From: Fusobacterium ulcerans ATCC 49185
GTDB lineage: Bacteria; Fusobacteriota; Fusobacteriia; Fusobacteriales; Fusobacteriaceae
DNA length: 64,000 nt
NCBI RefSeq assembly: GCF_900683735.1
Contig: NZ_LR215979.1
Span: 3,658,001 to 3,722,000, forward strand
Direction of reading: 5' to 3'
In this document: in pieces, positions 50,830 to 61,451 of the stretch
Layout of the letters: every line of letters begins with the position of its first letter
Position numbering within the stretch: the stretch's first letter is position 1
Notes under the pieces: model-generated
The model's database searches: none
What the model was told of the DNA's origin: nothing
What the model saw: only the letters and a program-made list of their open reading frames with translations
Translations under genes and position numbers: made by a program

Positions 50830-52134
50830 TCATCTTCCTCCCAGTACTCTTCCTTGTTTTTGATGAATCTCTTTTCTAGAAACTATATTTATCAAAAGAT
50901 ATATCCACATATTTTTCAAAGAAAGATGAAGTCTGTTTTTTATCAATCTTTTTAATATATTCTTTATACTGTAAAATTCAAAACGAGCATCTCTGCATAG
51001 ATTTTTTAAATCTTCAGAAGACATTCCTACAGGGGTATATACAGTATCTCCGTAACAATACCCTTCCTTCAGCCACCATTTTTTATATAGCAATCTTTCT
51101 GATTTTTCCAGTCTATCATAAAGTTTTGTGCCTGGCATAGGTATTAAAGGGTTAAAATTTGCAACTGCAAAGTTATGTTTGTGAGCAAAATCTACTGTTC
51201 CTTTTACATTTTCCAAGGTATCATAGTCATATCCAAATATGAAAGTACCATATATAAGTAATCCATGTTTATATATATTTTCCACAGCACTATCATAATT
51301 ACTAATTGTTAGATTAGCTTTTTTATTCATTTGTTGAAGATTCAGACTGTTCATAGATTCAAAACCTATTAATACCATAAAACAGCCACTTTTTTTCATT
51401 TCTTCCAGCATATCATCTTGGAAAGCTATCTCTAAACTTATTTGACATACCCATCTTTTTTTTAAAGGCTTTATTATCTGAAGAAATTTAAAAAAACTTT
51501 CTTTATTATAAAAGAGATTATCATCAATAAAGAATAGTATTTTTTCTTTAAGAACTTTCAATTCTCTTTCTACAATATCCCAGTTTTTCTGTCTTACATT
51601 TTTTTGATACATTGATTTTATGGAGCAGAAATCACAGTCAAATTTACACCCTCTGGAAAATTGTACTACTCCTACAGGTTGATATTTCTTTCCTTCAAAA
51701 GATTTGTGATAATGTTCGATATATCCAAGATCCCTATTAAATTTCGATACATATATTTTTTTTAATTTGCCTTTCTGATAATCTTCAATCATTTTACTCC
51801 ATGTATCTTCAGCATCTCCTACTAAGACACAATCACAGTATAGTTTACTCTCTTCTGGCAATACAGTGGAATGGAATCCGCCAATAACAGTGATATTATC
51901 ATCTTTTTTATATTTTTGGGATAACATATATGTTCTCTTGATAGAAAAAGTTTCTGCTGAAAAAACAATTATGTCAGAATTTATTTCTGTGGGAAGTTTT
52001 TCTATCCTGTCATCAAAAAATTCTAACTCAATCCCTTCAGGGGTAAGACTGTCAAGTATAGGAAATATAAGAGGTTTCATTGCGTCATTGCTGTTCTTCT
52101 CAAACATATTTACTCTTATTATTGTTACCTTCAT
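50830..52134 (-). CDS. B12-binding radical SAM protein D
   Basis: 434 aa, same subgroup as A and C. N-domain with TVIGGFHSTVLPEESKLYCDCVLVG, radical SAM motif FSRGCKFDCDFCSIK, LIGFESMNSLNLQQMNKKAN, NFNPLIPMPGTKLYDRLE. The N-terminal region shows D-DRIEKLP as in A (DDRIELID) and C (DDRMEEIP). Gap of 1 bp to the next gene. Confidence 0.87.
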   Translation of the reverse strand: MKVTIIRVNMFEKNSNDAMKPLIFPILDSLTPEGIELEFFDDRIEKLPTEINSDIIVFSAETFSIKRTYMLSQKYKKDDNITVIGGFHSTVLPEESKLYCDCVLVGDAEDTWSKMIEDYQKGKLKKIYVSKFNRDLGYIEHYHKSFEGKKYQPVGVVQFSRGCKFDCDFCSIKSMYQKNVRQKNWDIVERELKVLKEKILFFIDDNLFYNKESFFKFLQIIKPLKKRWVCQISLEIAFQDDMLEEMKKSGCFMVLIGFESMNSLNLQQMNKKANLTISNYDSAVENIYKHGLLIYGTFIFGYDYDTLENVKGTVDFAHKHNFAVANFNPLIPMPGTKLYDRLEKSERLLYKKWWLKEGYCYGDTVYTPVGMSSEDLKNLCRDARFEFYSIKNILKRLIKNRLHLSLKNMWIYLLINIVSRKEIHQKQGRVLGGR

Positions 52135-52135
52135 T

Positions 52136-53431
52136 CTAATCTCCTTGTATTCCTAGGTATTTAAAGCCTATATTTGCTCCAAGGAGTATGAACTTTTCTG
52201 TGAGAGTTTTATTTGAAGAATTTTTTATTCTAAACCATATATTTTTAAATGTGTAGGTTTTTCTCCATACTTTTCTGTATATTTCATCCAGTCTTTCCAT
52301 AGACATATTCTCTGGTTGAAAAACTGTGTTGTTTTGTGTATATTTAGACCAGTCTTTTATAATTATTCGGCCTTCTTTGTCCATTTTTCTATATAGTTCA
52401 GAATTTGGCAAAGGAGTCAAAATAGAAAATCTTGCCAAATCTAGTCCTAAATATTTTATTTTTTCAGGGAGTGCCAGTAAATCTTCTTCAGTGTCTCCAT
52501 CCATTCCCAATACAAAACAACCATTTATTGCTATATTATATTTATGAGCTCTATCTATGCAATCTTTATATCTTTCTACATTGGAAAATTTTTTATTTAC
52601 TCCTTTTAAAGTTTCTTCTCTAAGAGATTCAAACCCTATGAGAATACCTGAACATCCGCTTCTTTTGGCAGCTTCCATAAGCTCATCGTCAAAAGGAGCA
52701 TCAGCTGTACCATTTCCAGCCCATTTTATTTTTAGTTTTTCCATTTCTTTCATTAATTTTAAAGAATACTCTTTAGGATAGAAGAAATTTGGGTCAAAAA
52801 ATATTATTTTATCGCTTTTTAAACTTTTTATTTCTTCAATCACATCTTCTACTGGTCTGGGATTACTTTTCCACATCTCGCTTATAGCACAAAAACTACA
52901 TTTGTTATCACAGCCTCTATCAGCTATTACTGGTGATACCTTCATATATCTCTTGCTTTTTATCACATTCCTTGGAACCATTTTTATTTTTCTTACATCT
53001 ATATTTTGATTATTATATATTTTTTTAGGTTCTCCCTTGAGATAATCATGAAAAAATTCAGGAAGAGATATCTCACCTGCTCCTATTATTACAGTATCAC
53101 AATGTTCTGCTGCTTCTTTAGGTACAGCAGAGGTGTGATATCCTCCCATTACAATATATGCACCTCTTTTTTTAAATTCTTTTGAATGTATATATGCCTG
53201 TTTGCTGGAAGAGGTATCAAAAGAAATTACAATAATATCATATTTTTTATTATTATAATCTACTTTATATGATATTTCATCACAAACATCTATTTCTGCA
53301 CTTATATCTTTTGGTACTAGTGATACCAATGTAGGTAAAGTGAGTGATGGATATGTCATTAGATTGGAAAATATTCCTCTGTATGATTTTTCTGTTTTGT
53401 TCCAAGCATGAATAAAAAGTATTTTTAAAAT
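52136..53431 (-). CDS. B12-binding radical SAM protein E (probable ATT start)
   Basis: 431 aa if translation starts at ATT 53431, 6 nt after GGGAGGG (53444-53438). The first ATG in frame (53359) would remove the first strand and loop of the cobalamin-binding domain and has no ribosome site. From the ATT the protein begins ILKILFIHAWNKTEK, and residues 3-40 align gap-free with residues 1-38 of protein B. N-domain IVMGGYHTSAVPKEAAEHCDTVIIG, radical SAM motif ADRGCDNKCSFCAIS, LIGFESLREETLKGVNKKFSN. First gene of the operon; an inefficient start could limit expression of the pathway. Confidence 0.75.
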   Translation of the reverse strand: MLKILFIHAWNKTEKSYRGIFSNLMTYPSLTLPTLVSLVPKDISAEIDVCDEISYKVDYNNKKYDIIVISFDTSSSKQAYIHSKEFKKRGAYIVMGGYHTSAVPKEAAEHCDTVIIGAGEISLPEFFHDYLKGEPKKIYNNQNIDVRKIKMVPRNVIKSKRYMKVSPVIADRGCDNKCSFCAISEMWKSNPRPVEDVIEEIKSLKSDKIIFFDPNFFYPKEYSLKLMKEMEKLKIKWAGNGTADAPFDDELMEAAKRSGCSGILIGFESLREETLKGVNKKFSNVERYKDCIDRAHKYNIAINGCFVLGMDGDTEEDLLALPEKIKYLGLDLARFSILTPLPNSELYRKMDKEGRIIIKDWSKYTQNNTVFQPENMSMERLDEIYRKVWRKTYTFKNIWFRIKNSSNKTLTEKFILLGANIGFKYLGIQGD

Positions 53432-53462
53432 ATCAATCCCTCCCTTAATGTTTCTTATTACT

Positions 53463-53468
53463 ATTATA
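53463..53468 (-). promoter_or_regulatory. -10 element candidate for the rSAM/GH3 operon
   Basis: TATAAT on the minus strand, 32 bp before the proposed ATT start; no convincing -35 (TTATTT at the right distance). The remaining 53470-53840 stretch is AT-rich and shows no gene. Confidence 0.35.
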
Positions 53469-53840
53469 GTATATTTTTTCTATAAAAATAAGAAGTAATA
53501 TTTATTGAGAGTCAATATACAGGAACTATTTCAATAAAAATTGTATACAATAATATTTCTGAAATCCACAAATAAATCTGGTTAAAAGAAAATATAGTGG
53601 TTAAAAATTTCTTTTTTAGATATTTAGTGGGGATTTATAAGTTCTGTTGTAAAACTGCAAAAAGTAATAAAACTTCAATTTTTAAATATGGGTTAGTAAA
53701 TATAAATATTGTATTTTTCAAAAGTTAAAATTTTTTTATAAAGTTAAGGTGTTTTAATTGAAATTTATCAAAGAGGTTTTTAATTATCCAAAGGAAAAGG
53801 AAATATTTTACATTAAAGCTTAATAAATATCTTCTTTTTA

Positions 53841-53869
53841 TTGACATTTCATATGTATTATGATATACT
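53841..53869 (+). promoter_or_regulatory. Promoter of rplU-prp-rpmA
   Basis: TTGACA (53841-53846), 17-bp spacer, TATACT (53864-53869). A near-consensus promoter, fitting a ribosomal protein operon. Confidence 0.85.
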
Positions 53870-53875
53870 TTACCG

Positions 53876-53930
53876 TAGATTACGCTTGGAAAGGGTCATC
53901 AGCAACCCTAAACCAGCGATTGCAATACTT
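53876..53930 (+). promoter_or_regulatory. L21-type leader RNA structure
   Basis: Nested stems between promoter and rplU: CGC-TGG with CCA-GCG (one bulged T; 53883-53918) enclosing GGGT/ACCC, and an outer GTA/TAC pair. Position and shape fit the ribosomal protein L21 leader class, where L21 is thought to bind its own mRNA. Confidence 0.65.
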
Positions 53931-53944
53931 TTGGAGGTGTTAAA

Positions 53945-54256
53945 ATGTACGCAGTTATAAAAACTGGTGGTAAACAGTACAAAGTAGCAGAAGGTGACGT
54001 ATTAAGAGTAGAAAAATTAAATGCTGAAGTTAACGCAACTGTAGAATTAACTGAAGTTCTTTTAGTAGCTAATGGAGAAACTGTAAAAGTTGGAACTCCT
54101 GTAGTTGACGGAGCTAAGGTTGTAGCAGAAGTAGTAGCTCAAGGTAAAGGTGCTAAAGTTGTTAACTTCAAATACAAGCCAAAAACAGGATACCACAGAA
54201 AAAAAGGTCACAGACAATCATTTACTGAGATCAAAGTTACTTCAATCAACGCTTAA
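53945..54256 (+). CDS. rplU: 50S ribosomal protein L21
   Basis: 103 aa. [25 protein letters not shown] start, [31 protein letters not shown] end: complete L21. RBS GGAGGTG. Heads the rplU-prp-rpmA operon. Confidence 0.98.
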   Translation: MYAVIKTGGKQYKVAEGDVLRVEKLNAEVNATVELTEVLLVANGETVKVGTPVVDGAKVVAEVVAQGKGAKVVNFKYKPKTGYHRKKGHRQSFTEIKVTSINA

Positions 54257-54263
54257 TTAATTT

Positions 54264-54599
54264 ATGACAAGAGTTGAAATCTTTAGAAAAAATGGTAGAA
54301 TTGTGGGATACAAGGCTACTGGTCATTCGGACTATGCTGAATATGGAGAAGATATAGTATGTGCAGCCCTGTCAATGGCATTACAAATGCCTTTAGGGGG
54401 AATGCAGGACGTTCTTGAGCTGATACCCAAATTTGATATAGATTCTGATGGATACCTTAGGGTAGATATGAGAGGAATGGATAATAAAGGTAAAGAAAGG
54501 GAACTAGATACTCTTCTAGAAAGCATGGCTTTAATGGTTGAAAATTTATCAAAAGAATATCCTAAAAATGTAAAGCTTGTAGAGAAGGAGGAAAAATAG
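54264..54599 (+). CDS. prp: Ribosomal-processing cysteine protease Prp
   Basis: 111 aa. Catalytic His in ATGHSDYAEYGEDIVCAALS (His22) and Cys34 of the same motif. Prp removes the N-terminal extension of L27 in Firmicutes and Fusobacteria. It lies between rplU and rpmA, the standard place, and its stop is immediately followed by the rpmA start. No strong ribosome site: only TTAATTTATG precedes the ATG, suggesting low, coupled expression. Confidence 0.93.
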   Translation: MTRVEIFRKNGRIVGYKATGHSDYAEYGEDIVCAALSMALQMPLGGMQDVLELIPKFDIDSDGYLRVDMRGMDNKGKERELDTLLESMALMVENLSKEYPKNVKLVEKEEK

Positions 54600-54884
54600 A
54601 TGCAATTTACTTTAAATATACAATTATTTGCACATAAAAAAGGGCAAGGTTCTGTTAAAAACGGAAGAGACTCAAATCCTAAATATCTTGGAATCAAAAA
54701 ATATGATGGAGAAGTTGTTAAAGCTGGAAACATCATAGTTAGACAAAGAGGAACTGCTATACATGCAGGAAATAATATGGGAATGGGTAAAGATCATACT
54801 TTGTTTGCTCTAATTGATGGGTATGTAAAATTTGAAAGACTTGGAAAAGACAAAAAACAAGTTTCAATTTACTCTGAAAAATAA
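54600..54884 (+). CDS. rpmA: 50S ribosomal protein L27 with cleavable N-terminus
   Basis: 94 aa. Begins [18 protein letters not shown]: the [11 protein letters not shown] junction is the Prp cleavage motif, leaving AHKKG-type mature L27. The rest ([28 protein letters not shown]) is canonical. RBS GGAGGAAAAATAG overlaps the prp stop. Confidence 0.97.
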   Translation: MQFTLNIQLFAHKKGQGSVKNGRDSNPKYLGIKKYDGEVVKAGNIIVRQRGTAIHAGNNMGMGKDHTLFALIDGYVKFERLGKDKKQVSIYSEK

Positions 54885-54902
54885 TAGCATTTAATAAAAA
54901 TA

Positions 54903-54940
54903 CTGAGAAGCTAGAGAAATCAAAGCTTCTCATTTTTTAT
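54903..54940 (+). terminator. Terminator of rplU-prp-rpmA
   Basis: GAGAAGCT (54905-54912) pairs with AGCTTCTC (54924-54931), followed by ATTTTTTATTT. Confidence 0.85.
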
Positions 54941-55002
54941 TTAAAAATAAGAAAATTGAAATAAAACTAGAGTGAAAATTTTAATGTATTATATAGTTAA
55001 AA

Positions 55003-55036
55003 TGATAAAAAGGAAGTCTAATATATCAGACTTCCT
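55003..55036 (-). terminator. Terminator of the beta-glucoside operon
   Basis: AGGAAGTCT / AGACTTCCT stem (55011-55036), T-rich on the minus strand past 55010, directly after the phospho-beta-glucosidase stop. Confidence 0.8.
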
Positions 55037-55049
55037 AAAATAATATTAT

Positions 55050-56540
<1,491 letters not shown>

Positions 56541-56616
56541 TTAAATATAAATTTTAAAGATTTAATAAATCTTTTTTGTTATGCTCAAAAATTTAAAATT
56601 AAGTTTATTTTAAACT

Positions 56617-58506
56617 TTATTGATTTTTATTGCCTTGTCTGATTATTAAAATATCATTATTTTGTTTTACTTTACCTAGATTTAATACTTTTACATCAGA
56701 ATAATCTTCAGTATTTGAAATTACCATTATAGTAGTTGTATCATATCCTGCTTTTTTTATTTTCTCTATATCAAATTCTATTAAGACATCCCCTGCTTTT
56801 ACTTTCTGTCCATCTTTTACTTTTTTTACAAATCCTTCTCCATTCATTTCAACAGTATTAATTCCAATGTGCATTAGTATCTCTGCACCTCTGTCAGTCA
56901 CCATTCCTACTGCATGGCCTGTAACAAATACAGTTGAAATTTCTCCATCAGCTGGAGCATAAAGAATCCCTTTTGCAGGGATGATTCCGACACCTTTTCC
57001 AATAGATTCAGATGCAAAGGCTTCATCTTTTACCTTGCTAAGTTCTACTGCTTCTCCATCAATACAAGATTTAATAATTATATCCTCAAGATCACTTTTA
57101 GTTTTACTGCTATTTTCTTCATAAACTTCTCTATCTACTTTAATTTCTTCATCTTCTTTTTCATCTATTCCTAAAAAGTAAGTGATTACTGCTGTTATTA
57201 CAAATGCAAGGGTAATTCCAATAACATAATATATAAATGTTTCTCCTAAAAATGCAGGTAAAGTAGTCAGTGCTGGAAATACATAGACTATAGCTTTAGT
57301 ATGCATCATCCCCATAAATCCACCTGCTATTGCTCCTCCTATTACTTGAGCTATAAAAGGTTTTCTGTATTTTAAAGAGATTCCATACACAATTGGCTCT
57401 GTAATTCCTCCTAATAAGGCTGGAATTGTAGCTGAAAGTGCATATGCTTTATTTTCTTTGTTTTTTGCTTTTAAAAATACTCCAAATGCAGCTCCTGCAC
57501 TTGCAAATGTTGCTGCTGCTATCATAGGCCGTATCACATCATAACCATATGTTGAAATATTATTAATCATAATAGGTACAACACCCCACTGTACTCCTAA
57601 CATTACAAGAAAAGTCCAGCCAGCTCCAATAACAGCTCCTGTTAATAACCCATTTTTTACACTTAAAAAATTAACTAAATTACCTACTTGATCTGCAAGG
57701 TATACGCCAATTGGTCCAATTACAATGACAGTAAGAGGTACCATTATGAGAAGAGCAACAAATGCAAGGGCAAATAGTTCTATATTTTTAGGAATAAATT
57801 TTTTTAAAATCTTTTCTAATTTAGAATAAATCAAAATAGAAACAATAGCAGGAACCAGACTTCCAGAATATCCTATCAAAACTACAGGAATTCCTAAAAA
57901 TGATGTTATATCACCTGGTTTTGACATAAGGTTTGTAAAATTCGGCTCCATTAATGTTGCCACTATTGCTAGTGCTATATATGGATTGCATTTAAAAGCT
58001 TTTGCAGAAGAATAAGCTAAAAATAATGGTAAAAAGTAAAATACACTGTTTCCAGCTGCTGCCAATATCTTATATGTTCCTCCACTTGTATCCAATATTC
58101 CCAATGTTGTTGTAAGAATAACAAGAAGAGCTTTTATCATACCAGCTCCTGCTAAAGCAATAACAATTGGATTTAGAATTGCTGACATCATATTTAAAGC
58201 TCGTGTAAATATAGTTCCGCTTTTTTTCTCTTCTTTTGTTTCTGTTTCTCCTATTGAATATTGTTTTTGAATTGCATTAAAAATATCTTCTACAGCATTT
58301 CCTACTACTACTTGAAATTGACCATTTCCTTTTACTATTGAAATTACTCCCTTAAGTTTTGATAAACTATTTTCATCAGTTTTTGTTTCATCTTTCAGTT
58401 TAAATCTTAATCTAGTTACACAATGTGTCAAATTTACTATATTATCCTCTCCACCAATAAGAAATACAATCTCTTTTGCTAATTGGTCATAATTTTGTTT
58501 CACCAT
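56617..58506 (-). CDS. Beta-glucoside PTS transporter EIIBCA
   Basis: 629 aa, three domains in one chain: EIIB with phospho-Cys in LTHCVTRLRFKLKDE (about residues 27-41), EIIC membrane domain (about 105-440), and EIIA with phospho-His in ADGEISTVFVTGHAVGM / ILMHIGINTVEMNGEGF (His in LMHIG). Takes up beta-glucosides such as arbutin, salicin or cellobiose with phosphorylation. No BglG-type antiterminator is nearby; an RpiR-type regulator is instead. Confidence 0.93.
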   Translation of the reverse strand: MVKQNYDQLAKEIVFLIGGEDNIVNLTHCVTRLRFKLKDETKTDENSLSKLKGVISIVKGNGQFQVVVGNAVEDIFNAIQKQYSIGETETKEEKKSGTIFTRALNMMSAILNPIVIALAGAGMIKALLVILTTTLGILDTSGGTYKILAAAGNSVFYFLPLFLAYSSAKAFKCNPYIALAIVATLMEPNFTNLMSKPGDITSFLGIPVVLIGYSGSLVPAIVSILIYSKLEKILKKFIPKNIELFALAFVALLIMVPLTVIVIGPIGVYLADQVGNLVNFLSVKNGLLTGAVIGAGWTFLVMLGVQWGVVPIMINNISTYGYDVIRPMIAAATFASAGAAFGVFLKAKNKENKAYALSATIPALLGGITEPIVYGISLKYRKPFIAQVIGGAIAGGFMGMMHTKAIVYVFPALTTLPAFLGETFIYYVIGITLAFVITAVITYFLGIDEKEDEEIKVDREVYEENSSKTKSDLEDIIIKSCIDGEAVELSKVKDEAFASESIGKGVGIIPAKGILYAPADGEISTVFVTGHAVGMVTDRGAEILMHIGINTVEMNGEGFVKKVKDGQKVKAGDVLIEFDIEKIKKAGYDTTTIMVISNTEDYSDVKVLNLGKVKQNNDILIIRQGNKNQ

Positions 58507-58614
58507 GTTATAACCTCCATAATATTTTACTTTTTGAATTTATAGCCATATCATAGCATACTTTTTTATCAGTATTTAAAAGTTCGTTTTTTGGAAACTA
58601 TATGCTATTAATAA

Positions 58615-58663
58615 TTAAAAAATAAAAATAGTGTATTATTTAATTTGATATAATACACTATTT
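58615..58663 (-). terminator. Terminator of the rpiR-type gene
   Basis: AAATAGTGTATTA (58626-58638) pairs with TAATACACTATTT (58651-58663); T-rich beyond 58625 on the minus strand. It lies upstream of the PTS gene, so regulator and PTS genes are separate transcripts. Confidence 0.8.
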
Positions 58664-58671
58664 CTATAAAA

Positions 58672-59472
58672 CTATTTATTTTTTATTAATTGACGATATT
58701 TATTTACAATATGATCATTTATCAAAGGATAAATTATAGAATGACTTTGAATTTCTGAATTATGATGGAAGGCTATGCAATTATCAATACCAGAATAATT
58801 TTTCATCTCTTCATTTCCAGTTATCAAAACAATCTTTGCTTTTGTTCTTGAATAATCTTTTTCTTCTTGAAATTCAGATAGTTGATATTTTTTCAGATAA
58901 AATCCAGAGTTAGAATATATAATTATTAATGTTTCTTCATCTGCTCTCCTAATAAATGTATCTTGTTTCACATCATCTAAATTTGTAATTAAAAATTTAC
59001 CATTATAAGCTAATTTCATTTGCAGATCAATAGCTCCAATTTCTGAAAACAGCAAACCAAAACTTGCAACTTTTTTGTAACTAATGAGATCTTGTGCCAG
59101 TTTTTCTATATTTTTTAAATTTTCCTCTCCATTTAATGAATCTATATCCTGCTGAATACATTTTAAATATGAGCTATATCCATATTTTTCTATATATTCA
59201 GCTATATTTTGATTATAATTTAAATTATAACCATATCTATTTTCCTTGAAGGAAGCTGAAGCTTTAAAATCTGCATAGTCTTCAAAATTTAAAATCCTGA
59301 TAAATTTAGAAATTGTAGACTTTGACACGTTACATAATTTTGCTACTTCTCCAATGGAAAGCTTATGCAATGAATGAAAATTCATTAATAATGTCATTGC
59401 AATGTGATAATTTGTAGAATCTAAATCATTATCATTCAACATGATTAAAAGTCTATTTAATAAATTCCCCAT
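58672..59472 (-). CDS. MurR/RpiR-family transcriptional regulator
   Basis: 266 aa from ATG 59472 (GGAGG 7 nt upstream); the longer frame to 59496 has no ribosome site. N-terminal HTH_6 (SIGEVAKLCNVSKSTISKFIRILNFEDYADFK) and a C-terminal SIS domain that should bind a sugar phosphate (LIIIYSNSGFYLKK, KIVLITGN). Probably controls the adjacent beta-glucoside PTS and hydrolase genes. Confidence 0.88.
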   Translation of the reverse strand: MGNLLNRLLIMLNDNDLDSTNYHIAMTLLMNFHSLHKLSIGEVAKLCNVSKSTISKFIRILNFEDYADFKASASFKENRYGYNLNYNQNIAEYIEKYGYSSYLKCIQQDIDSLNGEENLKNIEKLAQDLISYKKVASFGLLFSEIGAIDLQMKLAYNGKFLITNLDDVKQDTFIRRADEETLIIIYSNSGFYLKKYQLSEFQEEKDYSRTKAKIVLITGNEEMKNYSGIDNCIAFHHNSEIQSHSIIYPLINDHIVNKYRQLIKNK

Positions 59473-59715
59473 ATTATTCCTCCAATATATTTCCATATTG
59501 TTATAATAAAAATTTAATGATTTAATAAAGTATAAATTATATTTTATATTATGTCAAGAAGTGCCATATAGCTTACTTTTCTTATGCTAATAATAAAACT
59601 AAAGTTATAATTATAAATTATCTATGAATCCTAAAAATCAAATATTATTTCATAATTATATCCACTTTTATAATAAAATTTATGTTTTAAATTAGTTTTA
59701 ATTTTCTTAAAAATG

Positions 59716-59744
59716 TTGATATTGTAAAAAAAATAGGTTATAAT
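59716..59744 (+). promoter_or_regulatory. Promoter of the yhf-like operon
   Basis: TTGATA (59716-59721), 17-bp spacer, TATAAT (59739-59744). The 59497-59715 gap between divergent genes holds only AT-rich sequence. Confidence 0.75.
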
Positions 59745-59796
59745 AAATATATAAACCTTATTTTCAAAAAAATGAAAATTAAAAAAGGGGAAAATT

Positions 59797-60678
59797 ATGA
59801 ATAATCAAACTGGAAAATTACAAAAGGCTATAATAAACCTATCCAAAGATATTTTAAGTAGAGAAATAGAAAATAATTTAGATACAATAGTAAATTATTC
59901 AGAAAACTTAGAACTTTCTTTAGGAACAATACAAAAAGCTTTGAAAGAATTAACAGATATAAAAGCGATAGATTTAAAGAAAAAAGGCAAATATGGAACT
60001 GTTATTGAAAATATAGATTATAAAAAATTATTAGAAATTTTAAAAATAAACTATCTTTTGTGTGTTATGCCAATAACATATTCCCAAAGGTATAAAAAAA
60101 TAATGGACAACATTACAAATAGTTTGAAAATACCTATCCCATTATATTTTTCTCATATGAGAGGAGGATATGTAAGGCAAAAACTTATAGAAGAGGGTGT
60201 TTACCATTTTGGTGTTGTTTCAAAATTAGCTGCTCAAAATGCTATTGATAGTGGATTTAATTTGGAGATTATAGAGGAATTTGGTCCAAGAACTTATGTG
60301 ACAAAACATGTTATTTTAAAAAGAAAAGATTGTAAAGTAATTAATGTTGGAAAAGACTCTGAATCTAATGATCATATTTTTTTAACGAATTTTAATTTTC
60401 AAAAAAATGAAAATATTAAGATTATAGATATTAAATATTCAGAGGTTATTGAAAACCTGATTGCTAAGAAAATAGATGCAGCTATATGGAACTATGATGA
60501 TGTTTTAGATAAAATGATACATTTAGAAAAACATGGAATAGTTATTGAAGAGCTTAATGAAAATGAAGGGAATCTTTTAGCTACTGAATCTGTTATAGTA
60601 ATAAAAAAAGGAAATGAAGTTATTAAAAATATATTTAAAAAGTTTTTTGATAAAGAAAAATTTAAACTTATAGACTAA
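59797..60678 (+). CDS. yhfZ: YhfZ-like regulator (GntR-type HTH with binding-protein domain)
   Basis: 293 aa. N-terminal winged helix (LELSLGTIQKALKELTDIKAIDLKKKGKYGTVI, about residues 45-77) and a C-terminal PBP-like domain (PIPLYFSHMRGGYVRQKLIEEGVYHFGVVSK, KKIDAAIWNYDD), the YhfZ architecture of the E. coli yhf cluster. It lies first in the operon and probably regulates it. RBS AAAAGGGGAAA. Confidence 0.85.
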   Translation: MNNQTGKLQKAIINLSKDILSREIENNLDTIVNYSENLELSLGTIQKALKELTDIKAIDLKKKGKYGTVIENIDYKKLLEILKINYLLCVMPITYSQRYKKIMDNITNSLKIPIPLYFSHMRGGYVRQKLIEEGVYHFGVVSKLAAQNAIDSGFNLEIIEEFGPRTYVTKHVILKRKDCKVINVGKDSESNDHIFLTNFNFQKNENIKIIDIKYSEVIENLIAKKIDAAIWNYDDVLDKMIHLEKHGIVIEELNENEGNLLATESVIVIKKGNEVIKNIFKKFFDKEKFKLID

Positions 60679-60696
60679 ATAAATATTGGAGGGAAA

Positions 60697-61053
60697 ATGG
60701 ATTTACAAACTAGGCTAGATATATTAAATAGTTCAAAAGCTATAACAGATTGCACAAAGGATGTAATGTTGAATGTTATCCAAATGTTTAGTAAAAAATA
60801 TAAAATAGAACTAACTGAAGAGAATGGAGCAATGATGGTTACTCATCTGTCAATGGCTATAATGAGAGTAAAAAATAATGAGCCAGTAAAAGCTATAGAT
60901 GAAGATGTATTTAAAGAGGCACTAGAAAGTGAATATATTGAAAAAGCCCATCTTATCTATAAGGATTTATCAAAAGTTTTAGATGTGACTTTACCAGAAA
61001 ATGAAAAAAAATATATGTTGGTAAATATTTGTGTGATTTTAGAAAATATCTAA
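60697..61053 (+). CDS. yhfY: PRD-domain protein, YhfY-like
   Basis: 118 aa, one PTS-regulation domain: LTEENGAMMVTHLSMAIMRVKNNEPVKAID with a His (THLSMA) at the place that is phosphorylated in PRDs. No DNA-binding part. In E. coli YhfY follows the same partners. Likely senses PTS phosphorylation state and works with YhfZ. Confidence 0.8.
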   Translation: MDLQTRLDILNSSKAITDCTKDVMLNVIQMFSKKYKIELTEENGAMMVTHLSMAIMRVKNNEPVKAIDEDVFKEALESEYIEKAHLIYKDLSKVLDVTLPENEKKYMLVNICVILENI

Positions 61054-61082
61054 TTATTAAAAATAATGAGGGAGTGAAAAGT

Positions 61083-61442
61083 ATGAAAAGAATAGTAATA
61101 GGTGGACAAATTGATAAAGACAGATTAGCACAAATGGTAATAAATATTTGTGGTGACAAAGCAATTGTAACAGTAAAAACGGATATTGAAGCAGCTATGG
61201 ATGTAAAAACAAATACAGCAGATTATTATTTAGGAGCTTGTAATACAGGTGGTGGTGGAGCTTTAGCTATGGCTATTGCACTTTTAGGAGCAAATAACTG
61301 TGCTACAGTTTCAATGCCAGGAAATATAAAAAGTAATGAAGAAATTATAGCTGAAATTGCAGCTGGAAAAAAGGCTTTTGGATTTACAGCTCAACATATA
61401 GATGTGGTTGTACCAGTTATTCTAGCAGAGATTTTAAAATAG
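61083..61442 (+). CDS. yhfU: DUF2620 protein, YhfU-like
   Basis: 119 aa from ATG 61083 (GAGGGAGTG upstream); a longer TTG frame from 61029 overlaps yhfY and is unlikely. Seen: MKRIVIGGQIDKDRLAQMV, TADYYLGACNTGGGGALAMAIALLG and ITAEIAAGKKAFGFTAQH-like IIAEIAAGKKAFGFTAQH. Glycine-rich, possibly a soluble component of the YhfT transporter. Function unknown in any organism that I know of. Confidence 0.85.
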   Translation: MKRIVIGGQIDKDRLAQMVINICGDKAIVTVKTDIEAAMDVKTNTADYYLGACNTGGGGALAMAIALLGANNCATVSMPGNIKSNEEIIAEIAAGKKAFGFTAQHIDVVVPVILAEILK

Positions 61443-61451
61443 GAGGTATAG

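Noticed and set aside
44573-53431. RiPP (modified peptide) cluster with a small precursor gene
   Set aside because: No short Cys- or Gly-rich precursor frame with a ribosome site was found in or next to the operon, and the radical SAM proteins lack SPASM-type C-terminal cysteine clusters.
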